64,000 bases of DNA from Chloroflexota bacterium (lineage in GTDB: Bacteria > Chloroflexota > UBA11872), in assembly GCA_026706485.1 (NCBI GenBank), contig JAPOYR010000013.1, forward strand, positions 1 to 64,000, in the 5' to 3' direction. The number at the start of each line of letters is the position of its first letter. The first letter of the stretch is position 1. Under the pieces are notes generated by a model. It had not been told where the DNA came from. It did not search any database and saw only the letters and a program-made list of their open reading frames with translations. Shown here piece by piece: positions 53,129 to 62,476 of this stretch. The position numbers and the translations under genes are program-made.

Positions 53129-53683
53129 GTGAAATCAGAATCGTTCGACCACCCCGGAGCCACCGGCAAGACGCTGCGCGACGCGGAGTTCGAGGGCGGG
53201 GTCATTCCCTACTACCGGTTGCTGATCTCACTGTATTTCGCCATCACGATCGTCGGGATCCCGCTGATCCCGTTTTGGCTGATCTTCAGCCTCTGGTACG
53301 CCCCGGAGTATCACCGGCGCCTGTCGGCCCGCCTGACCTCACAGGCCATCGAGATTCGGAAGGGCGTGTTCAATCGCCGTGAATCCACTATCCCGCTCAA
53401 CCGGGTCACCGACCTGCGTCTACACGACGGCCCGATCATGCGCCGCTTCAAGGTGCGCGGCTTGCGAGTGGAAACCGCGGGCCAGTCCGGGCAGTACGCC
53501 AGCAGCGAGGGAGATTTGGTTGGCGTAGTCGACGCCGAGGAGTTTCGCAATGCGATTCTCATGCAGCGTCAACGAGTGCTGGGGGCTGAGCCGGACGAAG
53601 ACGCGCCCACGCCGGCCACGGGAACCACCGAATTGCTCACCGAGATTCGTGACATCCTGGCGCGGATGGAGTCCAAGGAGTAG
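53129..53683 (+). CDS. Bacterial PH-domain membrane protein (YdbS/bPH_2-like)
   Basis: 184 residues from GTG 53129, which is preceded by AAGGAGGA at 53113-53120; a TTG upstream at 53096 is therefore rejected. Two membrane helices lie around residues 28-58 ('LLISLYFAITIVGIPLIPFW'). The bPH_2 domain follows: 'LTSQAIEIRKGVFNRRESTI', 'PLNRVTDLRLHDGPIMRRFK' and 'LRVETAGQSG'. The C-terminal tail ends in a short amphipathic helix ('ELLTEIRDILARMESKE') that may mediate assembly. The physiological role of these proteins is unclear. Confidence 0.88.
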   Translation: MKSESFDHPGATGKTLRDAEFEGGVIPYYRLLISLYFAITIVGIPLIPFWLIFSLWYAPEYHRRLSARLTSQAIEIRKGVFNRRESTIPLNRVTDLRLHDGPIMRRFKVRGLRVETAGQSGQYASSEGDLVGVVDAEEFRNAILMQRQRVLGAEPDEDAPTPATGTTELLTEIRDILARMESKE

Positions 53684-53738
53684 CCGCACCTCCGCAGTGG
53701 CCGGCGCGACCGTCGGCACTGACCGCGTCAGCGATGGG

Positions 53739-53766
53739 ATGGGCTTAGGACCCGCGCCCATTTCTG
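53739..53766 (+). terminator. Weak hairpin in the convergent gap
   Basis: ATGGGC (53739-53744) pairs with GCCCAT (53756-53761), followed by TTCTG. It lies between the convergent PH-domain and large membrane protein genes. The stem is short, so this is only a candidate terminator. Confidence 0.3.
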
Positions 53767-53775
53767 TGTGGCCGG

Positions 53776-56379
53776 CTAGGCGCCATCGCGTTCGACGATC
53801 TCAACGTCAAAGGACACCTTGTCGTCGAACCATGCGACGCCTTCCTTGACCATGCCGATAGTCAGGGAATATCTGCCGGGGTGCGTTGGCGTATCGATGG
53901 GACCGGCGAAGGTATACGCCGATCCGGGCACGACCGGGTCCCAGCGTGAGAATCCATCAAGGTCGATGAATAGCCGGTCTTCGAGTTGCTGAGGGGCGCT
54001 CGAAGGGGAGGGACCGCTTTCGAACACCCACGAGTATCCCAAGCGAAAATGGCCGTCCCAACGTTCGGACCCAAGGTTGGTCGCTGAAGCAACGATGCGG
54101 GCAGACTCGCCGGATACAACGGTCTGGGTAAGGTCGAGCACCTGCACCTGGGTGTCCAAGACAGGGTTCCAAACCGGGGCGTCGAAGGTCTCAGGCGGCC
54201 TCACGGTTACGGTCGCCTCGGCTAATTCGAATCCTTCGAATCCCAACACCAGCCGATAGGCACCGGGAGCATCGGGGGCGCTGAGTCTCACGGGGACAGC
54301 GACCGCGCCCATTGCTTGGATCACCGGCGGCGGCTGGAATTGAGCGACCCGGGTCAGCGGCGCTGCACCGGAGCTTGGCTCCCAGCGCACGTCGAGCTCG
54401 TAGGTTCCCTGGGGGACCGGGCTTAGCCACGGCGCGGCGTTGGCATTGAGCAGGTTGAGAGGCGCGACCAGTTCCCGGCCTGCCGCAAGGTCTCCCAGAA
54501 ACACTCGCCCTGAGATCGAGTCCCAGGACGACACGGGGCTCGCGAATCCGTGATCCCCCAAACGGAGCACGACGAACCGCCCGACGTCGGTCCGCGACCC
54601 GGCGACCGGCAGGTCCGCAAGTGCCCGCGTCCAAGCTTCGGGGCTGCCCTTGTGCATCTCGTCGGAATTGAGAATGACCGTGCGCACTCCCAGGGCGTGA
54701 AGCGCTGCGTAGATTCGCGGAGCGTCGGTGTGATTCAGCCCGTTCACCAGGCCCGCCAGGTGCTCCTGAGTCGGCGGAATATAGCCGTTGTAGCCGTTCA
54801 GCAGCGGCAGAACCGAACTCTCCGCGCTCCACGTCATGTACCTCGACTTCGTTTCCGGATTCTTGAGTATCGGGACCACGATTGTCGGATCGCGCGGGAG
54901 TGTCCGAAGAAAGGCCTTTAACTCGCTCTCTTCCGGCTGATGATGAAGGCTAAACGACGGCCGGCCGACGTCCAGGGCCAGGAGCACGGCTACTGCCGGA
55001 ACTAAGAGCAGTCGCCAGTGTCCGAAGCGACCGGCGAGAGCCCATATAGCCGCAAATCCAATCCCCGCCAGCATGCTGAGCCCCAGATGGGCCCCCAAGG
55101 CCCATCGATTCACCGCCCGCAGCGACTGAACGCCCGGAATATGCTCGAACACGAACTCATAGGGAAGCGAGGTGTCGGTTAACTCCCCGTCCCAATGCAA
55201 TATGGGACCAAGAGACAACACGAAGCATGTGATGGCTATCAACGCCGCCAGGACAATGGCCATTCGCTGTCGCGTTTTCGCAATCACATACACCAGACCT
55301 AGGGCCGCGAATACAGCGCCCGCCAGGCCGGAAACGAAATAGGGAGGGTGTGAGACGGCATCGGTCCAAAAGGCCGACCGGATCCACCATCCGCCTCCCC
55401 ATGAACTCAAATACTCCGGCAGCACACCGGACTGATTGACGGTCTCGTCGATACGTCGAATCGCGCTCCACGACAGATAGAACTGCAAGTAGCCGAATCC
55501 AAGCAATGCCGACAGGACGAGAGCCGGCAGGCCGCCCACGCTCAACGATCGGATGGCGCCGAATCTGCCGTTCTCGAAGCGACCCCACAACAGGCTTATG
55601 AGAAGGAACAACAGGAATATCCAAGCCGCAAAGAACCCCCAGTAGATGGAAGTCGCAAACTGCAGGAACAATGACATCGTCGCGCCGAGGAAGTTCTTGC
55701 CGGGATTTTCTTTGAGGGCTCCGAACAAGAACCAAAGCATGAGCGGAGTCCACCACGCCATCAGCAATTGATGATTGGGAATGAATAGCTGCGGCAGAAT
55801 TGCAAAGCTGAAGACTGTTCCTGCGACCATGCCGGCCGCCCAGCTGTCCGTGATCCGCCGGACGAGAAGGTGCATGGCCCAGCCATTGAAGACGAAGAGG
55901 GAGATGTACATGACGTTGAATCCGCCGGCGGGTCCCAGGATCCAGGCGGCAACTATGTAGACGGGAAGCGATCCCAACAGAAGATCGCCGAAGAAAAGAG
56001 CGCCAGGTGTCAGGTAGTAGAAGTTGCCATTGAAGAAATTGGGTAGATCGTTGAAGATTGCATAGCGTTGCCATTCCATAAGGGCGTGTATCAGGATTGG
56101 ATCCGAGCCGATATAGATCTTGTGTCCGGTCAGATTAGATGCAAGGGGCCATGTGAATACGAGGGTGGCTATCGTGAAAATGATTGGTGGGATGATATGT
56201 GTTCGACCAGCGCCTTGCGTTTGATGGCTGGCTTGCGGCTGGCGTTGGTTGATGGCGTTGATCAGGGGAGAGGGATGCGCTTGGGTTGGCGTGCGGATAG
56301 TAGCAGTGAGCCAAGTGCAGGATCGGGCGCGGTCGGCAACTGCCCAACTCGCACGATGTGCGCGCCCGTCTGCCGCCAC
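53776..56379 (-). CDS. Large polytopic membrane protein of probable GT-C glycosyltransferase type
   Basis: Up to 867 residues. About ten membrane helices (roughly residues 60-470) follow 'HIIPPIIFTIATLVFTWPLA', with a GT-C-like loop 'YIGSDPILIHALMEWQRYAI'. The C-terminal 390 residues are soluble and beta-rich, probably exoplasmic. The family is not certain. The only canonical start before the first helix is GTG 56379, which leaves just 14 nt to the divergent sulfatase ATG. The first Met in frame lies after the first helix, so a non-canonical start nearer residue 50 is also possible. The gene is visibly less GC-rich than its neighbours, especially at 55200-56250, which suggests acquisition from elsewhere. 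Confidence 0.75.
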   Translation of the reverse strand: MAADGRAHRASWAVADRARSCTWLTATIRTPTQAHPSPLINAINQRQPQASHQTQGAGRTHIIPPIIFTIATLVFTWPLASNLTGHKIYIGSDPILIHALMEWQRYAIFNDLPNFFNGNFYYLTPGALFFGDLLLGSLPVYIVAAWILGPAGGFNVMYISLFVFNGWAMHLLVRRITDSWAAGMVAGTVFSFAILPQLFIPNHQLLMAWWTPLMLWFLFGALKENPGKNFLGATMSLFLQFATSIYWGFFAAWIFLLFLLISLLWGRFENGRFGAIRSLSVGGLPALVLSALLGFGYLQFYLSWSAIRRIDETVNQSGVLPEYLSSWGGGWWIRSAFWTDAVSHPPYFVSGLAGAVFAALGLVYVIAKTRQRMAIVLAALIAITCFVLSLGPILHWDGELTDTSLPYEFVFEHIPGVQSLRAVNRWALGAHLGLSMLAGIGFAAIWALAGRFGHWRLLLVPAVAVLLALDVGRPSFSLHHQPEESELKAFLRTLPRDPTIVVPILKNPETKSRYMTWSAESSVLPLLNGYNGYIPPTQEHLAGLVNGLNHTDAPRIYAALHALGVRTVILNSDEMHKGSPEAWTRALADLPVAGSRTDVGRFVVLRLGDHGFASPVSSWDSISGRVFLGDLAAGRELVAPLNLLNANAAPWLSPVPQGTYELDVRWEPSSGAAPLTRVAQFQPPPVIQAMGAVAVPVRLSAPDAPGAYRLVLGFEGFELAEATVTVRPPETFDAPVWNPVLDTQVQVLDLTQTVVSGESARIVASATNLGSERWDGHFRLGYSWVFESGPSPSSAPQQLEDRLFIDLDGFSRWDPVVPGSAYTFAGPIDTPTHPGRYSLTIGMVKEGVAWFDDKVSFDVEIVERDGA

Positions 56380-56393
56380 TTACATTGGCGAGC

Positions 56394-57671
56394 ATGCAGC
56401 GTCCAAATGTCCTGATCGTCACCACCCACGACACGGGACGGTTTGTTGAGCCATATGGCGTCGCAACCGTGGAGACGCCAAATCTCAATCGTCTGGCGGC
56501 TGAAGGGGTGCGGTTCGATGCCTACACCACGGCGCCGCAGTGCTCGCCGAGCCGGGCGAGCCTCACGACCGGCCGCTATCCCCACGCCAACGGCACCATG
56601 GGTCTCACCCACGGCGAGCATCGCTGGGACCTGGATTCCCGCGAGCGCACCATCCCGCAGATCCTGCGCACGGCCGGCTACCGCAGCGGCCATTGGGGCG
56701 TGGAGCACGCCGCGCGCGATCCCCGGCGCATCGGCAATGACGTGTACGACGAGAGTCCCGACGTTGCGTCGATCATTGCCGGGGTGGCCGCGTTCATCGA
56801 CGCCGATCCCGAGCGTCCCTTCGTGGTGCAGATTGGCCTTACCGAGACTCACCGTGTGAGCGATCACGGCTTCGGCGGCGCGCCGTTCGACGCCAGGGGG
56901 ATCACCGTGCCCGCCTACCTGCGGGATGCGCCGGGCACGCGCGCCGACCTGGCCGACTTTCAAGGCTGCGTCAATCGAGCCGACGCGCACCTCGGCCAAA
57001 TCCTCAAGGCGCTGGAAGAGCGCGAGTTGCTGGATGGGACCCTGGTGCTTTTCGTGAGCGACCACGGCATCGCCTTCCCCCGCGCCAAGTGCACGCTCTA
57101 CGATCCGGGCGTCGAAATCTCGCTGATCGCGCGGCTGCCGGGAACTCCGCTGACCGGCGGGGCTGCTCCTGACGGCATGGCCAGCATCATGGATGTCGTG
57201 CCAACGCTGATTGAGCTGACTGGCGCGGAGGCCCCGTCCTATCTGCACGGCGCCTCGCTGCTGCCGCTGGCTGCCGGCGCGTCCCCGGGTCATGCCGAGC
57301 TGTTCGTCGAGAAGACCTACCACAGCTACTACGACCCCATGCGCGGCATCCGAACCGATGGCTGGAAATACATCCGAAACTTCGAGGCCGGGCTGGGTGT
57401 CGAGGTGCCGGCTGACGTTGCGGGGGGAGGCGCCTATCGTGACCTGGTCGGCCGATTGGAGCCGTCGGTGCATGCGCCCGCTGAGCTGTACGACCTTGAA
57501 TTGGATCCCAATGAACGGTCCAACCTGGCCGGCCACGCGGAATACGCACGCATCGAGGCCGAGCTGGAAGCCAAGCTGGCGCAATGGATGCACGAGACGC
57601 GCGACCCGCTGCTTGACGGCCCGGTGGCGTCACCCTTCTATCGCAGGGCTGTGCACGGACTGTTGGGCTAG
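56394..57671 (+). CDS. Type I sulfatase (heparan N-sulfatase/SGSH-like)
   Basis: 425 residues. The formylglycine motif 'CSPSRASLTTGRYPHANGTM' starts at Cys50, so it needs a formylglycine-generating enzyme that is not in this window. The opening 'RPNVLIVTTHDTGRF' carries the metal-binding acidic residue, 'LFVSDHGIAFPRAK' has the second metal site with the catalytic His, and 'NGTMGLTHGEHRWDL' is like N-sulfoglucosamine sulfohydrolases. No signal peptide is apparent, so it may act on sulfated sugars after uptake. ATG 56394 is at the family position; an upstream in-frame start at 56358 would overlap the divergent membrane-protein gene. Confidence 0.92.
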   Translation: MQRPNVLIVTTHDTGRFVEPYGVATVETPNLNRLAAEGVRFDAYTTAPQCSPSRASLTTGRYPHANGTMGLTHGEHRWDLDSRERTIPQILRTAGYRSGHWGVEHAARDPRRIGNDVYDESPDVASIIAGVAAFIDADPERPFVVQIGLTETHRVSDHGFGGAPFDARGITVPAYLRDAPGTRADLADFQGCVNRADAHLGQILKALEERELLDGTLVLFVSDHGIAFPRAKCTLYDPGVEISLIARLPGTPLTGGAAPDGMASIMDVVPTLIELTGAEAPSYLHGASLLPLAAGASPGHAELFVEKTYHSYYDPMRGIRTDGWKYIRNFEAGLGVEVPADVAGGGAYRDLVGRLEPSVHAPAELYDLELDPNERSNLAGHAEYARIEAELEAKLAQWMHETRDPLLDGPVASPFYRRAVHGLLG

Positions 57672-57721
57672 GCGTGTCACCATGGCGGTGACGCCGGTCG
57701 CGATTGGGGGCGTTGCCACTC

Positions 57722-58447
57722 GTGTGCGCAAGGTATAGCCGTCACTCGGATCCTCAGGTCCTCGCGGACTTCTTCAAGTCCGCGCCGCTCGAGCCGGCGG
57801 TTGCGCCGCCGCCGAACTTCAACGTTGCGCCCACCCAGCAGTCGCTGGTGGTGTTGGATGAGCCTCGTCGACTGGAGGTCATGCGCTGGGGGCTCATTCC
57901 CGCGTGGGCCAGGGACGCGAGATTTGGCGCGCGCACCATCAATGCGCGCGCCGAGACGGTGGCAGACAAACCGGCCTTCCGAGCCGCGTTTCGCGCGCGT
58001 CGCTGCCTCGTGCCGGCTGACGGCTTCTACGAATGGACGGGGCCTCGCAATCGGCGTCAACCGCACTACATTCACCGTGCCGACGGCCATCCGCTGGCAT
58101 TGGCCGGTCTGTGGGAGTGGCACGCCGAGTTCGGCCTGTCGTTCACGATCATCACCACGGCGCCCAGCACCTGGATGTCGGCCGTTCACAGCCGCATGCC
58201 GGCGATCCTCGAGCCGGGCGACTGGGATGCCTGGCTTTCGCCCGGCGATGACGACCCGGGGTGGCAGGCGGCCCTGTTGCGTCCGGCGGCGGAGAACGTG
58301 CTGCGGAGGCACCCGGTCAGCCGCGACGTCAACACCGTGGCCAGCAGCGGACCCGAGCTGATCCAGCCAATCACCGCTCCGGAGTCGCAGGCATCGTCCG
58401 ACCGGGACTCACAGCCGACCCTCTTTGGAGATCGAGGAGACCATTGA
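57722..58447 (+). CDS. SOS-response-associated peptidase family (SRAP, YedK/HMCES-like)
   Basis: 241 residues. With the GTG at 57722 the protein begins Met-Cys-Ala-Arg-Tyr, placing Cys2 at the N-terminus after Met removal. This is the catalytic residue that forms a thiazolidine crosslink with abasic sites in single-stranded DNA. Other SRAP residues are 'NFNVAPTQQSLVVLDEPRRL', 'LEVMRWGLIPAWARDARFG', 'INARAETVADKPAFR' (Asn and Glu of the active site) and 'MSAVHSRMPAIL' (active-site His). The upstream part of the frame would bury the Cys, so it is excluded. The family protects replication forks. It is downstream of the sulfatase by 50 nt, with no obvious functional link. Confidence 0.93.
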   Translation: MCARYSRHSDPQVLADFFKSAPLEPAVAPPPNFNVAPTQQSLVVLDEPRRLEVMRWGLIPAWARDARFGARTINARAETVADKPAFRAAFRARRCLVPADGFYEWTGPRNRRQPHYIHRADGHPLALAGLWEWHAEFGLSFTIITTAPSTWMSAVHSRMPAILEPGDWDAWLSPGDDDPGWQAALLRPAAENVLRRHPVSRDVNTVASSGPELIQPITAPESQASSDRDSQPTLFGDRGDH

Positions 58448-58504
58448 CCAACCACCGTAGGTCAGCAGGGTGGCACGCGGGATCGGTGGGGCCCCGTAGC
58501 TGGC

Positions 58505-59701
58505 ATGAAGGCCAGGCAAATGCCTGATCTCCAGTCTGAGCTTGCCGAGCATGGCTACGTGATCATCAGGCGAACGATTCCGCCCGAACGACTGAACGGG
58601 CTCCGGGCAACCTTTGAGATCCTGGTCGAGCGGCAATTCGACCGATGGCGGCGCGAACGGGACGCGGCGGGCCAGTGGCCGGACAGCTACTTTGCCCGTC
58701 AGCCGCGGATCCTGATTCAGCGCGTGGTCGACGCGTCAACCGCCGCAGCGGTGGAGCTTTGCCTGGAGGAGGGCACGCTCGGCGTGAGCCGCCGGCTGAT
58801 GCAGGCGCCGCACGCCGCGCCGACGCTGATGTCGCTGATGTGCAACCCCTCGGAGGACCACGGACCGGATCGCTGGCACCGCGATATCCGACCGGCGTCG
58901 CTTGCTCCGCTGGCCGGTCTGCAGCACGACGCGCGAGCCAATGGCCCGGCGTACGTGCAGTGGAACCTTCCACTCTACGACGACTCGGTGCTGTGGGTGG
59001 TGCCCGGCAGCCACTGGCGCGTGAATACCGACGAGGAGAACGACATCCTGGCGCGAGATCCGTCGGTGCCCCTGCCCGGCGGAATCCCCGTGGAGCTGAA
59101 CGCAGGCGACGCCGTGGTCTATCTCAACACGATGCTGCACTGGGGCAGCGACTACAGCGCCAGGCTGCGCCGCACGATTCATCTCGGCTATCGAGCGTTT
59201 GGCGCCGCCATCTATCCGCACGCCCACGCGTTCAACTGGGACTTGGACTTCACGAGCCGCCTTTCCGCCGACACGCGCCGCCAGTTCAAGTCCTTTTTCG
59301 AGCTGCATGCCAACGAGCGGCGGGTGATCGAAGCGGTGCTTCGCGCGGCGCTCGAGCGGGATGCCGACGAGTTCCAGCGACAGTTGGCGATCCTGCATCC
59401 GGGTGCCGAGGGTCGCATGGTGGCCCTGGTGCTGCTGTCCAAGCTCGTCTTACGCCTCGCCGGCCTGGCCCGGACCGATCGTGCCGGATTTGATCGGCGC
59501 AAGGACATTGCGGATGCCTTTTCCGCCGGTGAGATCGAGTCGATTGAGCGCCGGTTCGCCGGGCTCGACGCCGCGCTGCGCGCACCAGACGACCACGTCG
59601 TGCCGGGCTTCCAGGACGGCCCGGCGGGCTACGCACACAACGACATGCCGGCGGGATTCGGCGTCGACGAGTTCATCGGCAGCTGGGGCGTGGCCGCCTA
59701 G
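58505..59701 (+). CDS. Phytanoyl-CoA dioxygenase (PhyH) family 2-oxoglutarate oxygenase
   Basis: 398 residues, longer than most PhyH proteins. The Fe(II) ligands are His and Asp in 'DRWHRDIRPAS', with the distal His in 'NTMLHWGSDYSA' and the 2-oxoglutarate Arg in 'RLRRTIHLGYRAFG'. The N-terminus 'ELAEHGYVIIRRTIPPERLN' is the usual PhyH start. The C-terminal 120 residues are a helical extension of unknown role. ATG 58520 has a better-placed AAGG and would remove five residues. The gene is convergent with a second PhyH gene at 59741, 39 nt away, but the two proteins are only distantly related. Confidence 0.9.
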   Translation: MKARQMPDLQSELAEHGYVIIRRTIPPERLNGLRATFEILVERQFDRWRRERDAAGQWPDSYFARQPRILIQRVVDASTAAAVELCLEEGTLGVSRRLMQAPHAAPTLMSLMCNPSEDHGPDRWHRDIRPASLAPLAGLQHDARANGPAYVQWNLPLYDDSVLWVVPGSHWRVNTDEENDILARDPSVPLPGGIPVELNAGDAVVYLNTMLHWGSDYSARLRRTIHLGYRAFGAAIYPHAHAFNWDLDFTSRLSADTRRQFKSFFELHANERRVIEAVLRAALERDADEFQRQLAILHPGAEGRMVALVLLSKLVLRLAGLARTDRAGFDRRKDIADAFSAGEIESIERRFAGLDAALRAPDDHVVPGFQDGPAGYAHNDMPAGFGVDEFIGSWGVAA

Positions 59702-59740
59702 CTCCGTGGCACCGGCGCGATTCGCAGTTTCGTCGGCGTC

Positions 59741-60646
59741 CTACATGCCGGGAGCTACGTCCTCGTCCTCGCCTTGCTGCGTCGCGAAGAGGGATTGATA
59801 GCCCCCTGACCAGTCTGGAGGAATTTGGCACGGACGCGGATCGTGGTGGGCATATCGGGCCGGCTTGCCGCGCACGACTGTGCCGTAGTAACTCGACATA
59901 ATCGGATTGTAGGTGTAGGTGAAGGCGTCGGCGGAGGAATAGGCATAGAGCAGCAGCGGCCGCCCGGTGTCCGATTGGTTCGGCGGCGATCCGTGGACGG
60001 TGCGACAGTTGTGGATGGTCAGTGAACCCGCCGGTCCGGTCATGTATTCGACGTTCTCGAGGTCCAGGCTGGCCGCGTCGGCGTCGGAAAGCGCGCCGTT
60101 CCAGGTCCCGTCGTCGTTGTAGAGGTCGAAGAGCGGGCCGTTGTGGCTGCCCGGCAGGCCGCCCAGCGGTCCTTGATCGGGACCGCAGTCGTAGAGCAAG
60201 GTGCCGATCGTCGCCGGCGAGTAGTTCGTGTGCGGCCAGAACTGCACGTCCTGGTGCCACTTCACCTCTTCGCCGCCCTCCGCCCATTTGAAGTTCAGCT
60301 TCGAGTGGTGAAACTTCACGTCGGGCCCGACAATGTCCGCCGCCACGTCGGCCACGATGGAGTCCGAGGCGAACTCCCAATACGCGGCGTGTTGCTCGAC
60401 GGGGCTTGTCAGGCGGCGGAGGCGGGGATTCTCGGCGGTGTGGTCGGGCTCCAGGTCCCACACGGCGTCGGATTCCGTGACTTCGCGGCTCCGCTCGACG
60501 AAATCGTTCGTGACGTCGCGCAGCCGCTCGATCCACTCGTCGGGCACGACGTTCTCGACGAGGAGATAGCCCTTCTCGAAATACGACTCGCGCTGAGCCT
60601 GGGTCAGCACGCGCGGCGGATGGGAGAGGATTTGCTCTGGCGTCAT
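59741..60646 (-). CDS. Phytanoyl-CoA dioxygenase (PhyH) family 2-oxoglutarate oxygenase
   Basis: 301 residues. 'FEKGYLLVENVVPDEWIERL' opens the double-stranded beta helix. The Fe(II) ligands are in 'VKWHQDVQFWPHT' (His-x-Asp) and the distal His in 'RTVHGSPPNQSDTGRPLLL', whose Arg binds 2-oxoglutarate. The spacing 'GPLGGLPGSHNGPLFDLYND' is typical of the PhyH/ectoine-hydroxylase group. The substrate is unknown. ATG 60646 is at the family position. It lies divergent from the GyrI-like gene with a 191-nt gap that contains no supported feature. Confidence 0.92.
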   Translation of the reverse strand: MTPEQILSHPPRVLTQAQRESYFEKGYLLVENVVPDEWIERLRDVTNDFVERSREVTESDAVWDLEPDHTAENPRLRRLTSPVEQHAAYWEFASDSIVADVAADIVGPDVKFHHSKLNFKWAEGGEEVKWHQDVQFWPHTNYSPATIGTLLYDCGPDQGPLGGLPGSHNGPLFDLYNDDGTWNGALSDADAASLDLENVEYMTGPAGSLTIHNCRTVHGSPPNQSDTGRPLLLYAYSSADAFTYTYNPIMSSYYGTVVRGKPARYAHHDPRPCQIPPDWSGGYQSLFATQQGEDEDVAPGM

Positions 60647-60837
60647 GGCGTAGCCTCCGAGGTTCGCGGGCTCGTCGTCATTAGCGTATCTGAGTATTTC
60701 TGGATTCGCTCGTCATCCAAGTCTGCGGCGTGCTGGAAAGCACGGGACGCCGGCACCGAGCCGTGCTGGCGCGGGACGCATTCTGTGCGATCATCCCTAG
60801 CGCATTCCGGCAGTCAGCCGAAACGCCTGCGATCTGA

Positions 60838-61317
60838 ATGACTACAAACGGCTCGACAACTAGCGACATCACGCTCCAGCACGTCTCGTCTCAACCAACC
60901 CTCGTCGTGCGCTTCAACTTCGGCGGGCGTGACGTGGGCGAGCTGATGGGGCACGCCTTGGACGCGGTGCAGGAGTATCTGACGCGCGCTCAGATGAGCC
61001 CCGTGGGCCCGCCATTCACCCGCTATCTGGCGATGACTGACGAGGTCAAGCGCGCCGAGACCGGGTTTCCCGTGGAGTGGGCAATCGAAGGCGGTGACCT
61101 GGTCGTCGCCAGCCAGCTTCCCGCCGGACGAGTGGCTCGCATGATCCACACGGGGCCGTACGAGAATCTGATGGACGCGCACAACTCGATGGTGGATTGG
61201 ATCCGGGATCGCGGCCTCACGCCGGCGGGCGGTCCCATCGAGATCTACCTCAACGATCCCTTCGATGTCGAGGATCCTTCGGAGTTTCAGACCGAGATCA
61301 TTTGGCCCGTTGAGTGA
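60838..61317 (+). CDS. GyrI-like small-molecule-binding domain protein
   Basis: 159 residues of a stand-alone GyrI/SHS2-type domain. 'LQHVSSQPTLVVRFNFGG' opens the fold. A first repeat half holds 'GPPFTRYLAMTDE' and 'FPVEWAIEGG'. The second half has 'LPAGRVARMIHTGPYENLMD', including the hallmark His-x-Gly-Pro-Tyr, and ends 'NDPFDVEDPSEFQTEIIWP', where the acidic ligand-binding Glu is normally found. Relatives are effector-binding domains of AraC-type regulators and small proteins that bind cyclopropanoid or gyrase-directed compounds. It has no DNA-binding domain. The gene is convergent with the Gfo/Idh gene at 61376. Confidence 0.85.
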   Translation: MTTNGSTTSDITLQHVSSQPTLVVRFNFGGRDVGELMGHALDAVQEYLTRAQMSPVGPPFTRYLAMTDEVKRAETGFPVEWAIEGGDLVVASQLPAGRVARMIHTGPYENLMDAHNSMVDWIRDRGLTPAGGPIEIYLNDPFDVEDPSEFQTEIIWPVE

Positions 61318-61375
61318 CGCGCGGCGCGGCGAGGCCGACAGCCTCACCTCTGGCTGACACCCGCGGCCCAGGTAT

Positions 61376-62467
61376 TTAGACGGCGGGCACCACCACGGGT
61401 TCGACCTGGCCAGAATCGATCGAGCGATTCATGGCCAGCACCACCGCCAACGTGCGCATGCCGTCGGCATATGTGCTCAGGATGCCGGAGGTGTCGCCCG
61501 TGCGGACCGCGTCCAGGAACGTAACCATCTCCTGGTAGTGCATGAAGTCGGGCGGTGCGTCGAGTGGCGCGCCGGGTTTCCGCGAGCCGTCGCGGCCCAG
61601 GCTTGGAGCACGGGGAAACGCGTCGTGGACGACGGTTCCTTCACCCTTCGGATCGCCGACGGTGCCGAACACGCCCGGTGCGTTTCCGGCGGGTTCCAGC
61701 TCCAGGTGGAAATCCGGGCCATTGAACTCGAACTTGGTGTACCCCCAGGGCGCCGCCCATGAATGCACCTGGTAGCCCACCGCGCCGGAGTCGAACTGGA
61801 TCGTGCTGACGGCGGTGTCCTCGACCGTAAAGCCAGGACCCTTGGGGCGCGCCACGTTGCTGCCGAACGCGTGGACACTCGTGATCTCACCGACGAGATA
61901 GCGCATGAGATCGGCGTAATGGATGGCTTGGTCCAGCAAGGGGCCGCCAGAACGGGCTTTGTCAAAAAACCACGGGCGGAAACCGCCCGTGAGCGCCGGG
62001 GCGCTGAGATAGGTGCACAGCACAAGGCTTACCGTCCGGCCGGCGAGCAGCTCGCGCATTCGCTGAACCGGCGGCAAGTAGCGCATGTTGAATCCGGCCA
62101 TGCACACGATGCCGCTGTCGCGCACGATGTGGGCCACGGTCTGCGCGTGCTCCAGGGAGTCCGCGGGCGGCTTCTCACAGAATACGGCTACGTCTCGCTC
62201 GGCCGCCCGCTCGAACACTTGGCGTCGGATCCCCGGCGGCACGCAGATGAGCACGGCATCCAGCCCGCGCTCCGCGTCGAACATGGCGTCGACCGACGGA
62301 TAGGTGCTGGCGCCGGCCCGGCTTGCCAGCTTGGTGGCCTGGGCGTCGTCGGCATCACACACGGCGACGACGCGATTGCCGGGAATGAACTCCAGGTTCG
62401 AGTAGTGGCGGGTGCCGATGCTGCCGGCGCCAATGATGCCGATGGCGAGTTCGTCGGATGGCGTCAT
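61376..62467 (-). CDS. Gfo/Idh/MocA-family oxidoreductase
   Basis: 363 residues. The Rossmann motif is 'AIGIIGAGSIGTRHYSNLEF', then 'LDAVLICVPPGIRRQVFERA' and the Glu-Lys-Pro signature in 'RDVAVFCEKPPADSLEHAQT'. The C-terminal half shows 'GGPLLDQAIHYADLMRYLVG' with the likely catalytic His. It probably oxidises a sugar or inositol with NAD(P). Its start is 9 nt from the stop of the isomerase gene on the same strand, so they form an operon. That pairing is typical of inositol- or sugar-degrading clusters. Confidence 0.92.
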   Translation of the reverse strand: MTPSDELAIGIIGAGSIGTRHYSNLEFIPGNRVVAVCDADDAQATKLASRAGASTYPSVDAMFDAERGLDAVLICVPPGIRRQVFERAAERDVAVFCEKPPADSLEHAQTVAHIVRDSGIVCMAGFNMRYLPPVQRMRELLAGRTVSLVLCTYLSAPALTGGFRPWFFDKARSGGPLLDQAIHYADLMRYLVGEITSVHAFGSNVARPKGPGFTVEDTAVSTIQFDSGAVGYQVHSWAAPWGYTKFEFNGPDFHLELEPAGNAPGVFGTVGDPKGEGTVVHDAFPRAPSLGRDGSRKPGAPLDAPPDFMHYQEMVTFLDAVRTGDTSGILSTYADGMRTLAVVLAMNRSIDSGQVEPVVVPAV

Positions 62468-62476
62468 GTCAGTCTC

